The notes beneath the pieces are model-generated. The model had not been told where the DNA came from, did no database searches, and saw only the letters and a list, made by a program, of their open reading frames with translations. From contig NZ_CALIMY010000028.1 of NCBI RefSeq assembly GCF_938045205.1, positions 1 through 14,568 on the forward strand: a DNA stretch of 14,568 bases, in the 5' to 3' direction. The position numbers and the translations under genes were made by a program. Each line of letters opens with the position of its first letter. The stretch's first letter is position 1. Shown here one piece after another: positions 1-6,926 of the stretch. The DNA comes from an uncultured Campylobacter sp. GTDB taxonomy: Bacteria > Campylobacterota > Campylobacteria > Campylobacterales > Campylobacteraceae.

Positions 1-22
1 AATTTCAAACAAGGAGAATGAA

Positions 23-411
23 ATGAAAAATCCTAAAATGTTCCTCTGGGGGGGGTGTTAGCTGCTTTATTAGTAGGCTGCGGTGACGATACCGAGGTAA
101 AGACCAAGGAGTATTACGATATTCATCTAAATGAGGCTAAAGAGGTTTTGGCAAAGTGCGATTTCAATACCCTTAAAGACGGAAGCAACTCATATAAAAA
201 TTGCGTAAACGCTAAAACGGTCGTAGAGGAAAAGAGTATGGCGTATACTGTTGATTACTACCTAGAGCATTGGGACGAAGCTCAGGCTATCATGGAAAAA
301 TATAAAGACAAAGAACCCGCAGATCCGAATAGTGTCGAAGCCGTCAATTTGAGACATGCTTATGACGCTTCTTTTATAAGAAGATCAAATACTCCTTTGA
401 AAATAAAATAA
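23..411 (+). CDS. EexN-like lipoprotein, phase-variable, OFF in this sequence
   Basis: The ATG at 23 follows a good ribosome site (AAGGAG, 11-16) and starts a lipoprotein signal peptide. The G tract at 48-55 has eight G, so this frame stops at 59-61. The rest of the gene is open in another frame from 55 to 411. With nine (or six) G the two parts join and read MKNPKMFLWG..VLAALLVGC, a proper lipoprotein signal with the lipobox cysteine at 79-81. The mature part holds the pattern YY-x2-H-x2-EA twice: EYYDIHLNEA, followed by a C..C-NAK segment, and DYYLEHWDEA. This pattern resembles small EexN-type entry-exclusion lipoproteins, which are linked to blocking entry of related conjugative plasmids. 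The family call rests on motif memory only. The sequence could also be a real pseudogene or carry a homopolymer sequencing error. No conjugation gene is visible nearby. Confidence 0.6.
48..55 (+). repeat. Poly-G (G8) contingency tract inside the lipoprotein signal sequence
   Basis: Eight consecutive G lie ten codons or so after the ATG at 23. G8 puts the downstream lipoprotein frame out of register and G9 or G6 restores it. Campylobacter genomes are known for slipped-strand variation at G tracts of about this length. The tract's place between start codon and lipobox makes it a translational on/off switch. Confidence 0.75.
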
Positions 412-522
412 ATCAAATTTTGAACTCTTAATACATTTTAATACTCTGCGCCTTCGGTGCAGAGTGAATTTGCCCTGTGCGGCGCCTTGAAATTTAATCA
501 TTTTAAAATTTACGCCGCGCGG

Positions 523-622
523 CTAGTCTAAATTTCACTCGGCGGCGGTTTGCGCGGCGCGCTAAATTTAACTTCGCTCGCGCCTCTTATCCGCACCCTA
601 TTCTAAATTTAAAATTTCAAAT
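523..622. repeat. Direct repeat copy 1 (~100 nt)
   Basis: This non-coding segment matches 1303-1401 in the same orientation. Over the colinear 60 bases 541-600 versus 1321-1380 I count 52 identities. The match continues on both sides with small indels (CTAGTC before, TCTAAATT..AAAATTTCAAAT after). The two copies bracket the Sel1-like gene at 642-1106. It is not part of any reading frame I can support. No target-site duplication or transposase is seen. Confidence 0.7.
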
Positions 623-641
623 TTTCGGCGCGCATTTAAAT

Positions 642-1106
642 TTAATATCCTAGCTCGCTTAGCCGTTTGTAGTCATCGCAGCCGAGCTGATCCCCTAAAT
701 TGCACGCTTTGCGAAAATACTCCTTCGCGAGCTTTGCATCTCTGCCTACGCCTCTGTAACCATCATACATATTACCGACGTTACGGCAGCCCCTACTCAT
801 GCCCGAATCGCATACTTTCGTAAATAATTCGATCGCTTTTTTATAATCCGCGTCTACCAAACATAAACTACCCAGAACAAGACATCCTAGATTATCCCCC
901 AAATCACACGCTTTGGAATATAGCTCGTTTGCTTTTTTATAATCTTGCTTTACACCCTCCTCACCCCGCTCATACAAGGCCCCGAGATTAATGCAGCTTT
1001 CCGTGTTATTTTGCTCGCATTCGCTTTGTAGCTTTTGGATAACGACATTCACCTCAGTAGCAAGCAGGGTTGCCGCACTTAAGAAAATCCAAATCACTTT
1101 TTTCAT
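642..1106 (-). CDS. Secreted Sel1-like repeat, cysteine-rich (Hcp-like) protein
   Basis: This 154-residue protein starts with a signal peptide (MKKVIWIFLSAATLLA) followed by helical Sel1/TPR-like repeats. Each repeat carries a C-x7-C pair: C30/C38, C67/C75, C99/C107 and C135/C143, with an extra C82. That spacing is the mark of the Helicobacter cysteine-rich protein (Hcp) family, in which each repeat is closed by a disulfide. It therefore probably acts in the periplasm or outside the cell. Repeat 3 (around 83-99) is shortened and lacks the usual Y-x-x-G turn. The start is supported by AAGGA at 1114-1118 (minus strand). It has a longer paralogue at 3386-4066. Hcp relatives have been given varied roles (beta-lactam binding, host interaction), so the exact function is open. 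Confidence 0.8.
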   Translation of the reverse strand: MKKVIWIFLSAATLLATEVNVVIQKLQSECEQNNTESCINLGALYERGEEGVKQDYKKANELYSKACDLGDNLGCLVLGSLCLVDADYKKAIELFTKVCDSGMSRGCRNVGNMYDGYRGVGRDAKLAKEYFRKACNLGDQLGCDDYKRLSELGY

Positions 1107-1133
1107 GATCTGATCCTTATTGAAAATTTCGCT

Positions 1134-1139
1134 ATTTTA
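1134..1139 (-). promoter_or_regulatory. Possible -10 box for the Sel1-like gene at 642-1106
   Basis: On the minus strand this reads TAAAAT, about 28 bases upstream of the start codon. Campylobacter sigma-70 promoters rely mostly on the -10 box and lack a firm -35, so the call is weak. The inverted repeat TTACC-N5-GGTAA at 1168-1182 lies where an upstream regulator could bind. Confidence 0.3.
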
Positions 1140-1302
1140 TGAAATACAGGCTTAAATTTAAAGTAATTTACCAAAACGGTAATACAAATAGCTGCAAGGG
1201 CGACAAATAATCGTAATTAAACAATAAGGCGGCGGTGAAATTTCGCAACCTTATGCGTCAAATTTCGCAGTGTGATGTGCTAAATTTCACGATCTCACAT
1301 GC

Positions 1303-1401
1303 CGCTAGTCAAATTTTCTCGGAGGCGGTTTGCGCGGCGTGCTAAATTTAACCTCTCTCGCGCACTTTATCCGCGCCCTAGTCTAAATTAAAATTTCAAA
1401 T
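1303..1401. repeat. Direct repeat copy 2 (~100 nt)
   Basis: Second copy of the segment at 523-622, in the same orientation. The best-kept core is GGCGGTTTGCGCGGCG followed by GCTAAATTTAAC and TTATCCGC. Differences are scattered single changes, so the duplication is not recent. Confidence 0.7.
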
Positions 1402-1680
1402 CCGCGGCGATAGTTCGTGCGACGCGAGGCAACTCCCCATATACAACGTCTCGGCTTACGTTATTAAATTTAAAGAAGCGACAGCGTCTTTCTCACGCTA
1501 TATTGTTTCAAGTCATACGGCGGCGTTGTGCGTTAAATCTTAAATTTACGTGCTGGGCGGCGGAAGGCAGCATTTATCCCATAAAATTTTAACTTTCGCA
1601 CACCGGGCGACGGCTAGGCCCTATTGATCGCGCACCGCGCGAAGCCGCTTCTAAATCATCAAGCCGAGTTAAATTTTTTA

Positions 1681-1845
1681 GCGCGCTGAAATTTTAGTCT
1701 GCATTACGACGCGCCAAAATTTTAATTTGCGTTGCGATTTATAGCGCATCAAAATTTTAACTTTCACGGCACGATCTGTGATGCGCTATAATTTTAATTA
1801 AAATTTTAATCTGCGTGGTGCGATACGATAAAATTTCAAGCTGCC
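1681..1845. repeat. Degenerate tandem array of GCGC...AAATTTTAA units
   Basis: Units with the shape GCGC-N(1-4)-AAATTTTA(A)-N-TTGCG start near 1681, 1711, 1744 and 1784, and related AAAATTTTAATCTGCG and AAAATTTCAAGCTGC units follow to about 1845. Unit spacing is roughly 30-40 nt. The copies are imperfect and there is no clean spacer structure, so this is not a CRISPR array. Confidence 0.45.
1739..1791. repeat. Inverted repeat, 13-bp arms, 27-nt loop
   Basis: TTATAGCGCATCA (1739-1751) is perfectly complementary to TGATGCGCTATAA (1779-1791). The arms lie within the degenerate array. Either strand could form a stem-loop, and it lies about 75 bases beyond the murI stop, so it could end murI transcription, though no clean U-run follows. 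Confidence 0.6.
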
Positions 1846-1867
1846 CTGCGGCTCACAGGCACGTAGC

Positions 1868-3208
1868 TTAGTCGATTGCTCGCATCGCATCGAGCCGCTT
1901 TAAAAATATCTCCACCTTGCACAGCTGCGCCGCATCTAGCGCCCTGCCCGAATAAAAATACTCCACGCTGTTGCCGTGAGGATAATTCACACGCGAAATA
2001 CCCGCCTCTTCGCTTCGCGGCTCAAATTCTAAGGACAAATCCGCGCCGTCTCTAGAATAAAGCTTAAGCTGCGAATTCGTATCTACGGCGCGCGGCGACA
2101 TGCGGCATTTGTCTTCGTCGCGCTGCTCTACGCCGTGCGCATCGCCTGCCAGCCTGCCGTCGCGCTCGCTGGCATCAAGTTCGCCCGTTTGTGAATTTGC
2201 GCTAAATTTTATATCACCGTCTGCGTCAAATTTATCCGCACAAACCTGCGATTTTATATCGCGCGAAGTATCCATGCCGCAGCCGCGCTCATCCGCGTTA
2301 GAAAACTCATCGCACTCATCATACCTCACTACGCCGTTTTTTATGGTGCCGCACGACACTGCACGAAGTCTGCTCATACCTTGCTCTATCATATCGGGCT
2401 TGCTCTCGCCGCAACTTTCTGTGTCGCGCCCGCCGCCGCTATTATCGCGACCTTCTACGCCCCGCTTGTTCTTGCCTTTTATGCTCTCGCCGTCCGCGTT
2501 AAATTTAGCCGCCCGCGAGGGCAAATCCTCGCCGCATGCGAGCTTCAGCCCTCCGCCCAGCTCGCTTGCCAGGCGGTTTAGCGTGCCGTCGATGCCGTCG
2601 ATGATGCGCACGTGAGGCGGTAAAATTTCGCGCAAAACGTCCTTGAAATAGTTAAAATGCGTGCAACCAAGCACGAGCGAGCCAAGGCGCGCGAGCTCAA
2701 ATTTAGCCAGTTCCTGGCGCAGATAGGTCTGAACCTCGGGTGAGTCAAACTCCAAATCCTGCGCAAACTCCACGAGGCGGGGTAGCGGTAGGCTCCACGT
2801 CTCGCACTCCAGCCGCCCCACGAGGCGCGCGAGCTTTTCGCCGGCGATCGTTAGCGGCGTGGCGATGAGCAGCGTCGGGCGCGTGCCAAAGCTATCCGCA
2901 GCGAGCTTGACGGCGGGCTCCATGCCGATGACCGGCACGCTAAATGCGCCGCGAAGCTCCGAGATAGCCGCGCTCGTGGCGGTGTTGCAAGCAACGACGA
3001 CCGCGTCCGCGCCGCGCGAGACCAAAAACCCAACAGCATCGAGGCTCAGCCGCACGATCTCGGCCCTACTTTTCGTGCCGTAGGGGACGTGATCCTCGTC
3101 GGCAAAATACAAAAACTCCGCCCCGCTAAACCGCCGCAGAGCCTCAGCTAGCACGCTTAGCCCGCCGATACCCGAGTCAAAAAACGCTATTTTCAAATCT
3201 TTATCCAA
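1868..3208 (-). CDS. murI: Glutamate racemase with a ~180-residue low-complexity insertion
   Basis: It converts L-glutamate to D-glutamate for peptidoglycan synthesis in the cytosol. Family marks are [10 protein letters not shown] (11-20), the first catalytic cysteine in VVACNTATS (C74), PVIGMEPA (92-99) and the second in [10 protein letters not shown] (C182, then T183 H184). IIDGIDGT (202-209) follows. The family's closing segment reappears only at [10 protein letters not shown] (413-422). Racemases are usually about 250-270 residues and this one has 446. The extra part, about 222-405, is rich in Asp, Gly, Ser, Arg and Lys and has seven cysteines (225, 266, 286, 299, 310, 323, 368) and no fold I recognise. 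No frameshift interrupts it. The start shown is TTG. A second TTG four codons on (3194-3196) would give MKIAFFDSG, closer to family N-termini. A TATAAT box lies just upstream. Confidence 0.9.
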   Translation of the reverse strand: MDKDLKIAFFDSGIGGLSVLAEALRRFSGAEFLYFADEDHVPYGTKSRAEIVRLSLDAVGFLVSRGADAVVVACNTATSAAISELRGAFSVPVIGMEPAVKLAADSFGTRPTLLIATPLTIAGEKLARLVGRLECETWSLPLPRLVEFAQDLEFDSPEVQTYLRQELAKFELARLGSLVLGCTHFNYFKDVLREILPPHVRIIDGIDGTLNRLASELGGGLKLACGEDLPSRAAKFNADGESIKGKNKRGVEGRDNSGGGRDTESCGESKPDMIEQGMSRLRAVSCGTIKNGVVRYDECDEFSNADERGCGMDTSRDIKSQVCADKFDADGDIKFSANSQTGELDASERDGRLAGDAHGVEQRDEDKCRMSPRAVDTNSQLKLYSRDGADLSLEFEPRSEEAGISRVNYPHGNSVEYFYSGRALDAAQLCKVEIFLKRLDAMRAID

Positions 3209-3228
3209 GGTTAAATTTCAAAAAAGGG

Positions 3229-3234
3229 ATTATA
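3229..3234 (-). promoter_or_regulatory. Probable murI -10 box (TATAAT)
   Basis: The minus strand reads GGGCTATAATCCC, a perfect TATAAT, 20 bases before the murI TTG start. Initiation would leave a leader of only about 13-15 bases, with no clear Shine-Dalgarno sequence before the first TTG. Confidence 0.5.
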
Positions 3235-3339
3235 GCCCAATTCAGGTAAAATTTAAATTTTGAGCGGCTTTAGCGGCTCTGTAGCCGTTAAATTCTCGCT
3301 ACCTTATTAAAATTCGCGATAAATTTAATCAATTTTTTA

Positions 3340-3349
3340 GGGGGGGGGG
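3340..3349 (+). repeat. Poly-G (G10) tract in the promoter region of the Sel1-like gene
   Basis: Ten G follow a T-rich stretch and directly adjoin TAAAAT at 3350-3355. The tract is in no reading frame of its neighbours and sits 36 bases before the ATG at 3386. Its location between upstream promoter contacts and the -10 box recalls the spacer G tract of Neisseria meningitidis porA, where tract length tunes transcription. Confidence 0.75.
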
Positions 3350-3371
3350 TAAAATTAGCCAAATTTTACCC
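3347..3371 (+). promoter_or_regulatory. -10 box overlapped by a 10-bp inverted repeat
   Basis: GGGTAAAATT (3347-3356) and AATTTTACCC (3362-3371) are perfect complements around AGCCA. The left arm shares its G's with the G10 tract and contains the candidate -10 box TAAAAT (3350-3355). The element could be an operator or a hairpin at the 5' end of the transcript. Confidence 0.5.
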
Positions 3372-3385
3372 GGAAAGGATACTAA

Positions 3386-4066
3386 ATGAAAAAATTGCTA
3401 TTTGCGTTGGCGCTCGCCGCTTGCTTTGCGTTCGGCGCGCCTGATCTTGCGACTGCGGAAAAAGAGTGCGATGGCGGGAATATGAAATCTTGCGCCGAGG
3501 CAGGATTGCAATGTAAGGATAACGCAAAAAAGCTAAAACTATTTGAAAAGGCTTGTAACGGCGGAAATAGGCTCGGTTGTCTCGGGGTCTCGGGCGTAAT
3601 GATGCAAGAAGATCCAAAAAAAGCCGTCGAGTATTTTGAAAAAAAATGCGACTCTGGAGACGCTCTTGATTGCGCATTATTAGGGGCCATGTATAAGGAC
3701 GGAGACGGAGTCGAAAAAGATATATCAAAAGCGGTAATTTATTATGACAAAGCTTGCGACAGAGGAAATGGACTAGCATGCGCTATGTTGGCAGAGATGT
3801 ACGGCAATGGAGATGGCGTTAAAATGGATGCGGTAAGACAGCAGGTTTATTATAAAAAAGGTTGCGACATAGCAGGCGAATTACTGGATTGCTACAATTT
3901 TGCGTTTTTTAACCATTATATCGAAAAAGATAAAAGTAAAGCCGCGCAATATTACAAGAAAGCTTGTAATTCAGGCAAAAATAGTTCCTATCTTGATCTT
4001 CCCAATATGACGGAGTTGAAGAATATTTGGCAAAAATCCTGCGATATGTATGAGCTGCTAAAATAG
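3386..4066 (+). CDS. Secreted Sel1-like repeat, cysteine-rich (Hcp-like) protein
   Basis: This 226-residue protein has a signal peptide (MKKLLFALALAACFAFGA) and about six Sel1/TPR-like helical repeats. C-x7-C pairs are C28/C36, C57/C65, C88/C96 and C124/C132. The fifth is C160-x8-C169. The sixth has C194 but Ser/Tyr where its partner should be, and C219 is unpaired near the end. The pattern A-x-x-Y-x-x-K-A-C-(D/N) with Y-x-x-G-D-G-V recurs, as in the Helicobacter Hcp family of disulfide-closed secreted solenoids. It is probably periplasmic or released. The start has a good ribosome site (AAAGGA, 3374-3379). It is a paralogue of the protein at 642-1106. A G10 tract and inverted repeat in its promoter region suggest its amount may vary between cells. 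Binding partner unknown. Confidence 0.85.
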   Translation: MKKLLFALALAACFAFGAPDLATAEKECDGGNMKSCAEAGLQCKDNAKKLKLFEKACNGGNRLGCLGVSGVMMQEDPKKAVEYFEKKCDSGDALDCALLGAMYKDGDGVEKDISKAVIYYDKACDRGNGLACAMLAEMYGNGDGVKMDAVRQQVYYKKGCDIAGELLDCYNFAFFNHYIEKDKSKAAQYYKKACNSGKNSSYLDLPNMTELKNIWQKSCDMYELLK

Positions 4067-4231
4067 CGCGCCGAGCTGCAGCCGGTACAATACGCGTCGG
4101 CGGCGGTTTAAATCCCGCTGCATCTAAATTTAAATCGCGGCGGTATGCTGCTAAGCCCAACGATAAAATTTTAAACTAATCGAATGCTCTTAAAGTAGAA
4201 TTTAGCGTAAATTTACACGGATCCTGCATAG

Positions 4232-4258
4232 ATTTTAGCGCAAGCAAAGCGCTAAAAT
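4232..4258. repeat. Stem-loop with perfect 10-bp arms
   Basis: ATTTTAGCGC (4232-4241) pairs with GCGCTAAAAT (4249-4258) around AAGCAAA. No T-run follows on either strand, so it is not a typical terminator. Confidence 0.6.
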
Positions 4259-4502
4259 GAAGAGGCAGATTTGTCATAAGCAAATACGTGCCAAAAAGCA
4301 TAGATTGGTACGCAGTAGAATTTTAAGTTAGAATTACGTAGCCTTATGCGCTTGCGCCTTCGCATGGATTGGGCGAAAGTGGAATTGCAAGATTGGAATT
4401 TACGCAGTCGCAAATATAAAGCTTAGCGTCGATTTTTTGATTCGGAATTTAGAATTTTAAAATTCCTAGAGCTTCGAATCTGGCGCTGAGCCTTGAAATA
4501 TC

Positions 4503-4532
4503 GTAGCGATAAATTTTAAAATTTATCGCTAC
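4503..4532. repeat. Perfect 30-nt palindrome
   Basis: The half-site GTAGCGATAAATTTT (4503-4517) is followed immediately by its exact reverse complement (4518-4532), with no loop. The centre is AAATTTTAAAATTT, a word that recurs in other gaps of this window. It might be a site for a dimeric DNA-binding protein, a bidirectional transcription end between the converging genes at 3386 and 4830, or a cruciform. Confidence 0.75.
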
Positions 4533-4567
4533 ATCGCTTTAAAAATATTGCTTGAAAATTTTAATTA

Positions 4568-4610
4568 TGCAGCGTAAAATTTTTCATTTCTGCCGCGACG
4601 CTGCGTTTTT
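4568..4610 (+). terminator. Possible rho-independent terminator
   Basis: TGCAGCGT (4568-4575) pairs with ACGCTGCG (4598-4605, one G-U pair) across a 22-nt loop, and TTTTT follows at 4606-4610. It faces the plus strand, over 500 bases past the Sel1-like gene, so it would end either a long 3' tail or an unannotated transcript. The wide loop lowers confidence. Confidence 0.3.
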
Positions 4611-4829
4611 CTATAAAAATTTTGCTCTTTTGCTCTGGTGCTGTGTTTTCGTCGTAGAATTTCGCGACTTTTTTGCCGCGGCATTCTTAACGCGCGATCC
4701 TCATTATTTTGCTTGTTAAAATTTAAGTGATAAATCCCACGATGTAAACGCAGGGCATAGGGCTTTTATCGCTGGCGCCACTTTGAAGCGAAATGAGATA
4801 AATTCTACGTGGCGCAAAGGGTTGCCTGA

Positions 4830-5684
4830 TTAGGCTTTACGGCGTCCTTGCATACTGCGCAAAAGTGCGATCTCCTCCGCCCAGAGGCCCTCGTCGATCG
4901 TTTCTAAAATCAGCGGGATCTCGTCGATGTTCGGGTCATTCATGATGTTTTCAAACGCCGCAAGCCCCAAAAATCCGCGCCCGAGGCTCTCGTGTCGATC
5001 TTTGCGCACGCCAAGCTCATTTTTCGTGTCGTTTAGGTGCATGCCGCTTAAAAATTTATAGCCGATCACGCAGTCAAACTCGCTCATCGTGCGCTCGTAA
5101 GCCTGCCGGCTGCGCAGATCGTATCCTGCGGCGAACGCGTGACAGGTATCGATACAGACGCCGATGCGATCTTTGTTTGAAATTTTATCGATCACGTAAG
5201 CGAGCTGAGCGAAATCATAGCCGAGATTGGAGCCCTGGCCGGCGGTGTTTTCGAGCACGAGCTTGACGCCACTGGTGTTTGCGATGGCGAAATTTAGCGA
5301 CTCTGCGATATTATCCAGGCACACTTGAGCTGAAATTTCATTTAGATGCGAGCCCGGATGAAAGTTCAAAAGCCTAAGCCCGAGCGCCTCGCAGCGGCGA
5401 ATCTCGTCTATGAAGGCGTTTAGGGACTTCTCGCGCTCCGCCTCGCGCGGATGGCCTAAATTTATGAGGTAGCTGTCGTGCACCAAAACATGCTCCGCGC
5501 GAATGCCGCTTTGCCTCAGCGCGTCCTTAAATGCGGCGATCTCCTCTGCACTAAGCGGCGGCGCATCCCATCTGCGCTGATTTTTGACGAACATTGCAAA
5601 CGCGTCCGCCCCGATCTTTGCGGCGTTTAGCGGCGCGTTAGAAACCCCGCCGCTAGCGCTCACGTGCGCTCCGATCCGCTTCAT
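4830..5684 (-). CDS. nfo: Deoxyribonuclease IV (AP endonuclease)
   Basis: Endonuclease IV cuts the DNA backbone 5' of abasic sites in base-excision repair, using three metal ions in a TIM-barrel active site. All nine metal ligands expected from the E. coli enzyme are present at the same residue numbers: H69, H109, E145, D179, H182, H216, D229, H231 and E261. They lie in [70 protein letters not shown] and ILETID. The length of 284 is normal. The start is backed by a strong AGGAGG (5689-5694, minus strand). It appears to be transcribed alone, as the flanking gaps are long on both sides. Confidence 0.97.
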   Translation of the reverse strand: MKRIGAHVSASGGVSNAPLNAAKIGADAFAMFVKNQRRWDAPPLSAEEIAAFKDALRQSGIRAEHVLVHDSYLINLGHPREAEREKSLNAFIDEIRRCEALGLRLLNFHPGSHLNEISAQVCLDNIAESLNFAIANTSGVKLVLENTAGQGSNLGYDFAQLAYVIDKISNKDRIGVCIDTCHAFAAGYDLRSRQAYERTMSEFDCVIGYKFLSGMHLNDTKNELGVRKDRHESLGRGFLGLAAFENIMNDPNIDEIPLILETIDEGLWAEEIALLRSMQGRRKA

Positions 5685-6032
5685 TTTACCTCCTAAATTT
5701 TATTTTACGTCACGCGGAAAAATTTCATAACCTCTGCCGTGCGCGGATTTTCTAAATTTAAATCCACATTTTTTCCTTCGCATGTACGCACTGCTTGGTA
5801 AATTTCGCCGCAAAGAGCCGGCGCAGAGCGCCAATAAAACCGCGCCGTTTGTGCAGCTTAGGCGGCTACCCCGCCGAGTAGTGGAATTTTGACCTCTCGC
5901 GCTGTGTTTTGAGGCGGCTACTGGGCACATTATTTCCGCGCGCTTACAAACATAAGATGCGTAGAATTTTACTCGTTAGCGCCGCCCTGCGGAGTAGTAT
6001 TTCACGTGCTACGAATACTCGCCGCGCGAGAT
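5685..6032. other. 348-nt gap between nfo and the lipoprotein gene
   Basis: Apart from the nfo ribosome site (5689-5694, minus) I see nothing firm. A 76-codon minus-strand frame (5700-5930) has no ribosome site, family pattern or credible composition. GTAGAATTTTA occurs near 5960. Any nfo promoter lies in the right part of this gap but no box stands out. Confidence 0.5.
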
Positions 6033-6527
6033 TTACTGCAGCTCGCGGATTTTGATCTTTACGCCGCGTTTTACGTCGGCGAAGCTTATGGATCTTCCGC
6101 CGCCGTCCTTGTCGCGGCAAACCTTATAATCGATAGAGCCATCTTGCAGGCTTTGCGCGAGGCAACGGCGCTCGCCTGCGTCGCTGCCGCCAAAGATCGG
6201 CTTGCCGTCTAGGATTTGGCCGAGAAGCCCGCGGTAGTGCTCGGTGCCGAAGAATTTTTTATTGAAAACGAGCTCGTCGTCGCACGCGCCGTTCATGCAA
6301 ATTTTATCGCCCTTTAAAATCAGGTTTAGCACGCTGATGCCGCTTGCGTAAATTTGAACCTCGGTTTGGTTCTTAAATTTACGCATAAAGCCCGCGTCGC
6401 TGGTGCGGGTAAGCGGTGAAACGACGGTGAAATTTACAGCTTGCGTAGAAGCGGGCTTGAGTGCAGTGGTAGCGCAGCCTGCGAGCAGAAGCGAAAGTGC
6501 AAGCGGCGTCAGAAAAGAGCATTTCAT
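6033..6527 (-). CDS. Lipoprotein of unknown function
   Basis: This 164-residue protein begins with a type II signal peptide ending in LLLAGC (C18), so it should be lipidated and anchored in the inner or outer membrane. Residue 19 is Ala, not Asp, so nothing argues for inner-membrane retention. The mature part is a single small domain with a cysteine pair (ICMNGAC) near the middle and further cysteines near RRC and YKVC, which suggests disulfides. I do not recognise a family with confidence. It may belong to the small conserved lipoproteins of Campylobacter/Helicobacter. The start is supported by AAGGAT (6533-6538, minus). It is divergent from tRNA-Glu and followed by a long gap before nfo, so it probably forms its own unit. 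Confidence 0.8.
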   Translation of the reverse strand: MKCSFLTPLALSLLLAGCATTALKPASTQAVNFTVVSPLTRTSDAGFMRKFKNQTEVQIYASGISVLNLILKGDKICMNGACDDELVFNKKFFGTEHYRGLLGQILDGKPIFGGSDAGERRCLAQSLQDGSIDYKVCRDKDGGGRSISFADVKRGVKIKIRELQ

Positions 6528-6563
6528 AAATAATCCTTAATTTAAGTTGGGTTTAAGTGCGTC

Positions 6564-6593
6564 TTGAGTAGAATATCGCCTTTAATCTTAATA
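6564..6593 (+). promoter_or_regulatory. Candidate promoter for tRNA-Glu
   Basis: TTGAGT (6564-6569) and TTAATA (6588-6593) are 18 bases apart, placing initiation just before the tRNA at 6605. TAGAAT (6569-6574) is an alternative -10 box that would give a longer leader. Confidence 0.4.
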
Positions 6594-6604
6594 CCAGATT
6601 AAGT

Positions 6605-6679
6605 GGCCCCTTCGTCTAACGGTTAGGACATCGCCCTTTCACGGCGGTAAAACGAGTTCGAATCTCGTAGGGGTCGCCA
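6605..6679 (+). tRNA. tRNA-Glu (anticodon UUC)
   Basis: A full cloverleaf can be drawn. The acceptor arm GGCCCCT pairs with AGGGGTC (one G-U), the anticodon arm CGCC/GGCG holds loop CTTTCAC with anticodon TTC at 6638-6640, the T arm ACGAG/CTCGT holds TTCGAAT, and CCA is encoded at 6677-6679. The sequence closely follows the bacterial tRNA-Glu pattern. It stands alone, with no other tRNA beside it. Confidence 0.97.
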
Positions 6680-6926
6680 CTTCTAGTTTCAAAATTTTTT
6701 GACACAAATCTTAGTTTTTGTAAAATTCTGAAATTTTATCTAACTTCTAAATTTCAAAATTATACGCTTTTGCTGCTTCCTGCGCTACAAAATTCCAAGA
6801 CTGCAATAAAATTCTACTTGATAGTTTTAAAATTTAGCTCCGCCGAATTTACGTAATAAATTTTATGCAAACAAATAAAACTCGCAAATTTAGCTCTTTC
6901 TAAAAAAAATTCGCTAAATTTATTGA

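Larger units (their letters stand above)
1107..1867. other. 761-nt gene-free stretch with repeats
   Basis: No reading frame here looks real. It holds a possible promoter for the minus-strand Sel1-like gene near 1134-1139, a small inverted repeat TTACC-AAAAC-GGTAA at 1168-1182 just upstream of it, the second copy of the direct repeat (1303-1401), and a degenerate array of GCGC/AAATTTTAA units (about 1681-1845) that includes a 13-bp inverted repeat. No RNA gene was recognised. Confidence 0.6.
4067..4829. other. 763-nt gene-free stretch with hairpins and palindromes
   Basis: No credible reading frame is present. It contains a 10-bp stem-loop (4232-4258), a 14-nt palindrome GAATTTTAAAATTC (4452-4465), a perfect 30-nt palindrome (4503-4532), a terminator-like stem followed by T5 (4568-4610), and several copies of GTAGAATTT. 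A small RNA could lie here but I recognise none. Confidence 0.6.

Noticed and set aside
523..1401. Insertion sequence or transposon carrying the Sel1-like gene
   Set aside because: The flanking copies are direct repeats, but no transposase, terminal inverted repeats or target duplication can be seen.
1681..1845. Possible CRISPR array
   Set aside because: Units are imperfect, spacing is irregular, spacers resemble each other and no cas gene is near.
2100..2615. 171-codon open frame on the plus strand inside murI
   Set aside because: It is antisense to the low-complexity murI insertion, is Ser/Pro-rich, has no ribosome site and matches no family. It is open mainly because of the base bias of the insertion.
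3909..4160. 83-codon minus-strand frame at the end of the Sel1-like gene
   Set aside because: Mostly antisense to a clear gene and without coding signs.
5700..5930. 76-codon minus-strand frame just upstream of nfo
   Set aside because: No ribosome site, no recognisable motif, and odd Arg/Ser/Cys-rich composition. It more likely is non-coding leader DNA.
6605..6679. tRNA-Glu as an integration site for a mobile element
   Set aside because: No integrase is present and no repeat of the tRNA 3' end was found in the window.
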